From NCBI GenBank assembly GCA_015075555.1, contig JABTUD010000002.1:496001-560000 (forward strand): a stretch of DNA of 64,000 nt, given 5' to 3'. Under the pieces are notes generated by a model. The model made no database searches. It was not told where the DNA came from and saw only the letters and a list, made by a program, of their open reading frames with translations. A program made the position numbers and the translations under genes. The stretch is from Thermoflexaceae bacterium (lineage in GTDB: Bacteria > Chloroflexota > Dehalococcoidia > Tepidiformales > Tepidiformaceae). Shown piece by piece: positions 15,761 through 22,202 of this stretch. Every line of letters starts with the position of its first letter. The first letter of the stretch is position 1.

Positions 15761-16705
15761 CTACTCGCCCGTGAAGGGCTTGAGGAACGTCGCCGGGTCG
15801 ATGATGATTCCCTGCCCGCTGGGGAGGAGAGCGATCTGGACGTTGTCTGAAAGCTTCTGGACGGCCTGGAACTGGATGAGCTGAGGGGTGATGGACTCGG
15901 TGAGGAGCTTGTTGGCATCGGCCTGGCCGCGGGCCTCTTCGCGGAGGGCATCGGCCTTGCCAATGGCGACGGCCTTGGCCTGCTGGGCTTCGGCCTCGCG
16001 CTGCTTGACGCGCTCCTGTTCGCGGAGGGCGTCCTGGGTGGCAATCTGCTTCTGCTCGATGGCGGACTTAAAGGCGGCGGAGAATTCGATGCTTGTGATT
16101 AGCAGGTCCTGGACGTTGACCGAGTAGGGTGCGAGCTCGGCGGCGAGGCGTTCGAGGACGGCTTTGCGGATGCGCTCCCGGTTGGGAGCGACATCCACGG
16201 CCTCGTACTTGACCGTCTCTTCCTTGAAGAAGTTCTGGACGCGCGCTTCGACGAGGCGGTCGAACCAGCGAGCGCCGACGGTGCGGTAGAGGGTCTGCAC
16301 TGCCTTTTCGGAGACCGAGTAGTTGACGGCAGCGGCGATAAAGACGTCCTGGGTTTCGGCGCTGAAGCACTCGATGTTCTCGAAGTGGGCGCGCTGGACC
16401 TGGACGCTCGCGACCCGCATCGACTGCCAGGGGGCAATGAGCTGGAGCCCCTCATCCTTCTGGCCGACGATGGAGCCGAACTGGTAGACAACGCCAACGT
16501 GGCCGGCTTCTATCTGGCGGATTGAGGCGGCGGCGGTGTGAAGCCCGGCCCAGAGAACGAAGAGCACCGCGGCGGCCAGCATAATGACGAGGCCACGGCT
16601 GGATGACGGGGTCCCGGCCTTCGCGCTTGCGTGGGTGATGCGGCCCACGGCAAACACCATTCCGCAGACGATGACGGCGATGACCATGCTGACGATCCAT
16701 GCCAT
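15761..16705 (-). CDS. SPFH/prohibitin-family membrane protein
   Basis: A 314-residue protein with two N-terminal membrane segments (MAWIVSMVIAVIVCGMVFAV and LVIMLAAAVLFVLWAGLH). An SPFH domain follows (GHVGVVYQFGSIVGQKDEG, LQLIAPWQSMRVASVQVQ, ETQDVFIAAAVNYSVSEKAV), then a charged coiled coil from about 215 to 275 (QKQIATQDALREQERVKQRE). The ending YQF/QFQAVQKLSDNVQIALLPS matches prohibitin-like proteins. These assemble as rings in the cytoplasmic membrane and modulate proteases such as FtsH. No partner is adjacent. Confidence 0.87.
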   Translation of the reverse strand: MAWIVSMVIAVIVCGMVFAVGRITHASAKAGTPSSSRGLVIMLAAAVLFVLWAGLHTAAASIRQIEAGHVGVVYQFGSIVGQKDEGLQLIAPWQSMRVASVQVQRAHFENIECFSAETQDVFIAAAVNYSVSEKAVQTLYRTVGARWFDRLVEARVQNFFKEETVKYEAVDVAPNRERIRKAVLERLAAELAPYSVNVQDLLITSIEFSAAFKSAIEQKQIATQDALREQERVKQREAEAQQAKAVAIGKADALREEARGQADANKLLTESITPQLIQFQAVQKLSDNVQIALLPSGQGIIIDPATFLKPFTGE

Positions 16706-16746
16706 GGGGGCTTTCCTCGCGGAGGGTTGGGGGAACTATAAGGGAC

Positions 16747-16790
16747 GAGGACTGAGGACTGAGGGATGAGGGATGAGGGATGAGGGATGA
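16747..16790. repeat. Seven-base tandem repeat between PBP and SPFH genes
   Basis: Six tandem units of seven bases: two copies of GAGGACT (16747-16760) then four of GAGGGAT (16761-16788), ending at the stop of the penicillin-binding protein gene. The array lies between two minus-strand genes. Copy number could vary by slippage. No function is evident. Confidence 0.7.
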
Positions 16791-18821
16791 TCACTGCTTC
16801 ATCGCGACGAGGACGATGTCGCGAGCGATGGGGCCGGCTTCGATGGAGCCGGACTCACCTTCGTCGAGGACCACGGCTGTGAGGGCGCGGGGCTGGCCGG
16901 CGGGCGCGTAGGCGACGAAGAGGACGTGTTGCTGCGCGCCCACGTCTTCGGCGGTGCCGGACTTGCCCGCAAAGCCGGTGTAGCCAGCATTCCAGAAGGC
17001 TGCTGAGGCAGTGCCATACTGCCCGGCGACGAGCTCGAGGCCGCGGCGCAGGTGGGCAGCCTGGGCCTCGGTGAGAGGGAGGGCGCCACGGTTGACGGCC
17101 GTCTCAGAAGCGAGGAGCACGGGCGTCCGCAGGGCGCCGGCGATGATGGCGCTGTAGGCGTTTGCCAGCTGGGTCGGGGTGACGAGCAGGTCTCCCTGGC
17201 CGATTCCCATGTTTACCTCGTCGCCGGGATACCAGGGTTCATTCCGGGTACGGCGCTTCCAGGCGGCGTCGGGGACGAGGCCGTCTTCTTCGGTGAGGCC
17301 GATGGCGCCCGTCGCTTCCCCGAGGCCAAAGGCGCGGGCCATGCTTGAGAGAGCGTTATCGGTGTCGTTGTAGAGCTTGAGCGCGATCTCGTAGAAGACC
17401 GGGTTGCAGGAGCGCATGAGACCCTCGGCGATGGTGAGCGCGCCCTGGGCGCCTTCCCAGTTCTTGCGGGGGGGATCGACGCCGTGCCAGGTGGCTCCGC
17501 ACTCGATGCGGCCGGCCGGGGAAAAGCCGCCGTACGCCAGCCCGGCGGCGCCGGTGATGAGTTTGAAGGTGGAGCCGGGGGAGTAAAGGCCCGTGGTGGC
17601 GCGGTTCGCCAGGGGCGAGCCCGGCCCGCTGGTGATGGCCTCGAGGGCTGCGCGGTCGTTGCGCTCGAAGGCGTCGGGGTCGAAAGACGGGGAGCTGTTG
17701 AGGGCGAGGATGGCGTTTGTGCGGGGGTCCAGCGTGACGGCGGCGCCCGCTCGCTGGCCAAGGCGGGCCTGGGCAGTGACCAGCGTGGCAGAGTCAAGGG
17801 TGGTGGTGACATCCTGGGCGGGCACGTACGCCGTGGAGCGGACTACCTCGATGGTCTCGCCGTTGGGCCCGGCCAGGCGAAGCTCTGCGCCGATGCGGCC
17901 TGCCAGCTTCTCTTCCAGGAAGGACTCGAGCCCCACGGCGCCAATGCGGTCGCCGATACGGTAGCCCTGGCCACGGCGCGCCGTGAGCTCTTCGGCGGTC
18001 AGCTCGCGGGTATAGCCGACGACATGGGCGGCGGAAGGGCCAAGCGGGTGGACTCGCCGGGTTTCGAAGTAGAGGAGGACACCGGGAATGCGCGCCAGCT
18101 GAGTGGCATCTTCAAGCCTTTCATCGGGAACCATGCCGACGGCGACACGCTGGTTGCTGCCTGCGCTGCTATCGAAGGCGGCGTTCACCTGGTCCGCCGT
18201 GAAGCCGAACTCGATCAGCCGGTTAGCGAGGTAGCCCCGGTCGGCGACGACGGAGCGGTTGAGCCCGAGCATCCTGACTTCGCGGGTGATGGCCAGGGGC
18301 TGGCCGTTGCGGTCGAGGATTGCGCCCCGCCGGGGACGCTGGATTTCGCTCTTGAAGCGGACATCGGCGGTGAGGCGGGGGTGGATGGCCGACGGTTCCC
18401 AGGCAGCGAGGAATCCGCTGCCTGACTTGACGAGTGGAAGGGAGACCTCGTAGTCGAACTCGCCGAAATAGCCCGTAGCGAGATGGACGGCGAAACTCGC
18501 ACTAATCTCCTGAGCGGAGCGGACAGACGCGGCCAGTTGCGAGAGCGTGATCTCGACAGCGAAGGAATCGTACTCTGCTTTGAAGATTTCGAATGGGAAG
18601 GCTTGCTGCGCGGCGGGGGTGAGGAGCTCCCAGAGGGCGCGCGTGTCGCCCAGTGTCCAGGCACTGGCCCAGGCATCGGCGGTGGCCTGCGGAGAACCGG
18701 CCTCGGGGGTCGAGCCTGCCGATGGCGCGCCGCCCGCCTCTCGCGTGGCTACGCGATACCCGGCGATGACGCCACCGGCAACAAGGCCGGCGATCACCGC
18801 GGCAAGAAAGGCCACGCGCAT
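16791..18821 (-). CDS. Penicillin-binding protein, transpeptidase with NTF2-like N-terminal domain
   Basis: About 676 residues from the ATG at 18821, with a membrane anchor at residues 3-22. Next come an NTF2-like (MecA_N) domain (ATADAWASAWTLGDTRALW), the PBP dimerisation region (RPRRGAILDRNGQPLAITR, GYRIGDRIGAVGLESFLEE) and the transpeptidase domain. Active-site motifs are S417-T-F-K420 (YSPGSTFKLITG), S471-C-N473 and K620-S-G622 (GKSGTAE). It crosslinks peptidoglycan outside the membrane. The layout resembles class B PBPs of PBP2a/PbpA kind in Gram-positive-type bacteria. Its start codon shares bases with that of the divergent lipoprotein gene; a GTG two codons in (18815) is an alternative. 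Confidence 0.87.
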   Translation of the reverse strand: MRVAFLAAVIAGLVAGGVIAGYRVATREAGGAPSAGSTPEAGSPQATADAWASAWTLGDTRALWELLTPAAQQAFPFEIFKAEYDSFAVEITLSQLAASVRSAQEISASFAVHLATGYFGEFDYEVSLPLVKSGSGFLAAWEPSAIHPRLTADVRFKSEIQRPRRGAILDRNGQPLAITREVRMLGLNRSVVADRGYLANRLIEFGFTADQVNAAFDSSAGSNQRVAVGMVPDERLEDATQLARIPGVLLYFETRRVHPLGPSAAHVVGYTRELTAEELTARRGQGYRIGDRIGAVGLESFLEEKLAGRIGAELRLAGPNGETIEVVRSTAYVPAQDVTTTLDSATLVTAQARLGQRAGAAVTLDPRTNAILALNSSPSFDPDAFERNDRAALEAITSGPGSPLANRATTGLYSPGSTFKLITGAAGLAYGGFSPAGRIECGATWHGVDPPRKNWEGAQGALTIAEGLMRSCNPVFYEIALKLYNDTDNALSSMARAFGLGEATGAIGLTEEDGLVPDAAWKRRTRNEPWYPGDEVNMGIGQGDLLVTPTQLANAYSAIIAGALRTPVLLASETAVNRGALPLTEAQAAHLRRGLELVAGQYGTASAAFWNAGYTGFAGKSGTAEDVGAQQHVLFVAYAPAGQPRALTAVVLDEGESGSIEAGPIARDIVLVAMKQ

Positions 18822-19968
18822 GCGCACTCCCGGCCGAACCCGGCTACCCCGCGCCCTGATTGTAGCAGCGGCTGCGCTGCTGGGGTTGGCCGCGGTCGCC
18901 TGCGGCGACGGGGGCAAGGGTGGGGACGGCAGTGGGAAGGAGCCGGGCCACCTGGGGCCGACCGTGGTCCGCCCCGACGCGACCGGTGAGCCCCGTGGCG
19001 TCCGCCTTGGCTTCAGTGCGCTGCCGCCCGAAAAGACGGCCGAGTCCTACATCGGAGCATTCGCGACCGCGGCCCAGTATGCCGACCTCATCCTGGTGCA
19101 GCGCGCTCCGCCATGGGAGGACTTCATGGCGGGCGGACAGATCTCCGCGACAACAGAAGAGACGACGCTGACCGAGCTGAAGCTGCTTGAGCAGTACGAC
19201 GGCCTTGACCTCTTCTTCGCAATCGACCCGACTGATGGGGTGGTGCAGCGGAGCCGGATCGCGAATCTTCCCCCGGGCATCGATGCGCAGGTGGGTTTTG
19301 AGGACCAGGCGTTGCGGAATGCCTTCGTTGCTTACGCAGCCTACGTGGCGAAGAACTACTCGCCGAAGTACCTGGCGCTTGGGGTGGAGATCAACATGCT
19401 CTACGCGCGGACGCCGAAGCAGTTCGAGGCTTTCGTATCGCTCTACCACGAGGCGTACCGGGTGGCGAAGGCGGCCAGCCCGGAAACGAAGATCTTCCCG
19501 ACGTTCCAGCTCGAAGACCTGGAAGGGAGATTCGGCGATGTGCACCCGCCCCAGTGGGAGGTGCTGGACCCGTTTCGCAGCCAGATGGACGCGCTCGCCA
19601 TCAGCACCTATCCGTACCTGGGCGATTACCGCAGCGCGGCCGACATTCGCCCCGACTACTACGCTCAGCTGAAGACACACTGGGATGGCGAGGTCCTGGT
19701 CTCCGAAGCTGGCTATGCCTCCGGGCCGGTGGAAGGGGAGGCAAACGTGGGCACAGAAGAAGACCAGCTCGCTTTCCTGCAGAGGCTGCTGGGCGATGCT
19801 GAGGCGAACGGCTTCAGCGCGGTTGTCTGGTTTGCGGCGCTTGACCCTGCTTTCGCTGCCGAGGGGGCGGCGGCGGTCTTCAAGGACATCGGCCTGCGCA
19901 AGAGCGACGGGGCCAACAAGCTGGCGTGGGGGACCTGGGAGGAATGGGCCCGCCGTCCCCTGAAGTGA
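18820..19968 (+). CDS. Lipoprotein with glycoside-hydrolase-like TIM-barrel domain
   Basis: From the ATG at 18820 the protein has 382 residues. It begins with a type II signal (LIVAAAALLGLAAVAC) whose lipobox Cys is followed by Gly-Asp, so it should be lipidated and surface-exposed. The mature part reads as a TIM barrel: RLGFSALPPEKTAESY, DLFFAIDPTDG, KYLALGVEINMLYARTP, FPTFQLEDL, DALAISTYPYLG and VLVSEAGYASGP, with acids at strand ends as in clan GH-A (Glu in GVEIN and in SEAGYAS). This resembles arabinogalactanase-like hydrolases, but I cannot name a family. The start codon interlocks with that of the divergent PBP gene. A PAP2 gene follows after ten bases. Confidence 0.7.
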   Translation: MRTPGRTRLPRALIVAAAALLGLAAVACGDGGKGGDGSGKEPGHLGPTVVRPDATGEPRGVRLGFSALPPEKTAESYIGAFATAAQYADLILVQRAPPWEDFMAGGQISATTEETTLTELKLLEQYDGLDLFFAIDPTDGVVQRSRIANLPPGIDAQVGFEDQALRNAFVAYAAYVAKNYSPKYLALGVEINMLYARTPKQFEAFVSLYHEAYRVAKAASPETKIFPTFQLEDLEGRFGDVHPPQWEVLDPFRSQMDALAISTYPYLGDYRSAADIRPDYYAQLKTHWDGEVLVSEAGYASGPVEGEANVGTEEDQLAFLQRLLGDAEANGFSAVVWFAALDPAFAAEGAAAVFKDIGLRKSDGANKLAWGTWEEWARRPLK

Positions 19969-19978
19969 GGATGCGGTG

Positions 19979-20638
19979 ATGGCGAGGGCCGAACGGCCGC
20001 TGCTGGCGTGGTCGGGCGTGTTCGGTGCAGGCGCGCTTGCGCTCACAGTCCTGGTGCTGGCCCGGGGGACGCCCCTTGCGGGAGACGTTCGGCTGACACG
20101 GGCGGTCCAGTCGCGCGAGAGTTTCGACGGGGTCGCTGCCCTGGTGAACGCAGCCGGGACGTGGAACTGGATCCCATTCCTGGTGGCTGGCGGTGTCCTG
20201 CTCTTTCACGGGCGGTTGCGGCGGCTGCGGTGGACCGCGGAGCACCGGCACCGCGAGGCGCTCTACACGTTCATCGCCGCACTGGGGCTGCGCTTCGTGG
20301 ACCAGGGGCTGAAGGTGATCGTGGAGGCGCCCCGGCCCACGGAAGCGTTCGGGGTGCAGGTCGACAGGCTGCGCGCGACGTACGGATTCCCGAGCGGCCA
20401 CGTCTACGGGAACGTGCTCTTCCTGGGCGTCATGGCGATATTCGCCAGCTCGTACCTGCCGCCGCGGATGGTGCGGCCCACGCAGACGGTGCTGTGCGCG
20501 GTGATTCTGCTGGGCGGCCCGGCACGGGTATTCGTGGGAGCGCACTGGCCGAGCGATGTCGCGGGCGGGTACCTCTGGGGGGCGGCGGCGCTCTGCCTCG
20601 CCGCCGGCTACGGGCGGTGGGCCTCGCGCGTCGCTTAG
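19979..20638 (+). CDS. PAP2-family phosphatase, membrane protein
   Basis: A protein of about 219 residues with the three PAP2 motifs in order: KVIVEAPRP (KxxxxxxRP), FPSGH and RVFVGAHWPSDVAGG (SRxxxxxHxxxD type). Several hydrophobic segments surround them. The ATG at 19979 is preferred over the GTG at 19976; TGAGG lies just upstream. Such enzymes dephosphorylate lipid or undecaprenyl pyrophosphate on the outer face of the membrane. It follows the lipoprotein gene closely, so the two are probably one transcript. Confidence 0.87.
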   Translation: MARAERPLLAWSGVFGAGALALTVLVLARGTPLAGDVRLTRAVQSRESFDGVAALVNAAGTWNWIPFLVAGGVLLFHGRLRRLRWTAEHRHREALYTFIAALGLRFVDQGLKVIVEAPRPTEAFGVQVDRLRATYGFPSGHVYGNVLFLGVMAIFASSYLPPRMVRPTQTVLCAVILLGGPARVFVGAHWPSDVAGGYLWGAAALCLAAGYGRWASRVA

Positions 20639-20781
20639 AGGAGTAGATTGCGCCAGCAGGTGCGCTGGACAGGCGGCGCGCGGCGTGTCATACAGACACC
20701 GCCGATGCGCGACGCAAGGGGAGATGCGGCCAGACAGAGGCCCGCGGGGCTTCGGCGCAACACAGGAGGGAGGCGAACAGC

Positions 20782-21549
20782 ATGACAGCGGTGCAACGGA
20801 TGCCGTACGAAGGGATGATCGCGGAGACGGTGACGTACCCGGGGATGGATGGCGACCGCGTCGACGCCTACCTGGCGCGGCCGCTGGGCCCGGGGCCGTT
20901 CCCGGGGGTGATCGTGATACCGGAGGTATTCGGGCTTGTCACGCACATCAAGGAGGTGACGCGGCGGATTGCGGCCCGGGGCTATGCTGCGATCGCGCCG
21001 GAGCTGTACACGCGCGTGGGGCCACCCGACCCAACGGACATGACCTCGGTGGGCCCAAAGATGATGGCGCTGCCGGACGCGCAGGCGGTTGCCGACCTGG
21101 AAGGCGCGAGCGCCTTCCTCAGAGACCTGCCGCAGTCGAACGGGAAGGCCGGGGTCATCGGCTTCTGTTCGGGTGGGAGGCATGCGCTGCTGTTTGCCTG
21201 CCGCAGCACCAGCATCGATGCGGCGGTCAATTGCTGGGGCGGGCGCACAGTGGAAGGTGAGGTCAATGAGCTGCGCCCGGCGCTGCCGATCGACCTGGTT
21301 GAGCACCTCTGCTGCCCGCTGCTGGGCATCTTCGGTGAAGAGGACACGAACCCGACGGTCGAACACGTGGAGCGGCTGCGCGCGAGGCTCTCGGAGCACC
21401 GGAAGGAGTTCGAGTTCAAGATCTACCCGAACGCGGGTCACGCCTTTTTCGCGGACTACCGGCCCAGCTACCAGCAGGAGGCGGCGGTCGACGCATGGAC
21501 CCGGGTCTTTGACTTCTTCGGCAAGCACCTGGCAACGCACGCGGGATGA
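20782..21549 (+). CDS. Dienelactone hydrolase family protein
   Basis: A 255-residue dienelactone hydrolase-type enzyme. The triad is Cys129 in GFCSGGR, Asp188 in GEEDTNPT and His220 in NAGHAFF, with Glu48 in IPEVFG as in the family. These enzymes open the lactone formed in ring cleavage of aromatic compounds, though many homologues act on other esters. GGAGGGA precedes the start. A small GTGTC/GACAC repeat lies at 20685-20699 in the 143-base leader. The stop overlaps the next gene by four bases (ATGA), so it is co-translated with the molybdopterin enzyme. Confidence 0.88.
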   Translation: MTAVQRMPYEGMIAETVTYPGMDGDRVDAYLARPLGPGPFPGVIVIPEVFGLVTHIKEVTRRIAARGYAAIAPELYTRVGPPDPTDMTSVGPKMMALPDAQAVADLEGASAFLRDLPQSNGKAGVIGFCSGGRHALLFACRSTSIDAAVNCWGGRTVEGEVNELRPALPIDLVEHLCCPLLGIFGEEDTNPTVEHVERLRARLSEHRKEFEFKIYPNAGHAFFADYRPSYQQEAAVDAWTRVFDFFGKHLATHAG

Positions 21550-22199
21550 GCGCCGTCGAAACGAAGGGAGACGTGCCGGCGACCCTCCGCAGCGGCCGGC
21601 TGCCACCCGGGCAGAAGCTGGAGTCGCGGCTGCCCGTGCGCACCTTCGGGCGTACCCCGGAGCTGGACCCGGGGAGCTGGCGGCTGGGTGTGTTCGGGCT
21701 CGTTGAGGAGCCGGTGGCCCTGGACTGGGAGCGGTTTTCGGCGCTGCCACGGGCAGCGGTGACCAGCGACCTGCACTGCGTGACGCAATGGAGCCGCCTC
21801 GACAACGCATGGGAGGGGGTCCGGTTTCGCGACCTCGCTGCGCTGGCGAGGCCGCTGGCGGGTGCGCGCTTTGCGACGGTTCACTGCTACGGCGGGTTCA
21901 CGGCGTCGATGGACGTGGAGGCGCTGATGGCCGATGACGTGCTCCTGGCGACGCGGCTCGATGGCCGTGACCTTTCGCCCGACCACGGCTGGCCGGTGCG
22001 GTTGGTGGTCCCGTCGCGGTACGCGTGGAAGAGCGCCAAGTGGGTGATGGGATTCGAGCTGACCGCGGAGGAGACGCCGGGCTTCTATGAGCGGCGGGGG
22101 TATCACCGGCGGGGCGACCCCTGGACGGAGGAACGCTTCTGGCCCGAGCTTGACCCGGCCTTCTACCTGACAATCGCGGTCTGCAGCGACAGTCTGTAG
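21546..22199 (+). CDS. Sulfite oxidase-type molybdopterin-dependent oxidoreductase
   Basis: A 217-residue sulfite-oxidase-fold protein. Cys78 in SDLHCVTQW is the expected molybdenum ligand. Flanking motifs fit: GLVEEPVALDWERFSALP, VHCYGGFTASMDVEAL, DHGWPVRLVVPSRYAWKSA and GYHRRGDPWTEERFW. It has no Tat or Sec signal and no haem domain, so it resembles small cytoplasmic members of unknown substrate. The stop is three bases from that of a convergent type II DMSO-reductase-family gene, so two different molybdenum enzymes lie tail to tail. It is translationally coupled to the dienelactone hydrolase. Confidence 0.85.
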   Translation: MSAVETKGDVPATLRSGRLPPGQKLESRLPVRTFGRTPELDPGSWRLGVFGLVEEPVALDWERFSALPRAAVTSDLHCVTQWSRLDNAWEGVRFRDLAALARPLAGARFATVHCYGGFTASMDVEALMADDVLLATRLDGRDLSPDHGWPVRLVVPSRYAWKSAKWVMGFELTAEETPGFYERRGYHRRGDPWTEERFWPELDPAFYLTIAVCSDSL

Positions 22200-22202
22200 G
22201 GG

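Noticed and set aside
20685-20699. GTGTC-ATACA-GACAC repeat as an operator
   Set aside because: Five-base arms are too short in high-GC DNA to support a regulatory claim without conservation data.
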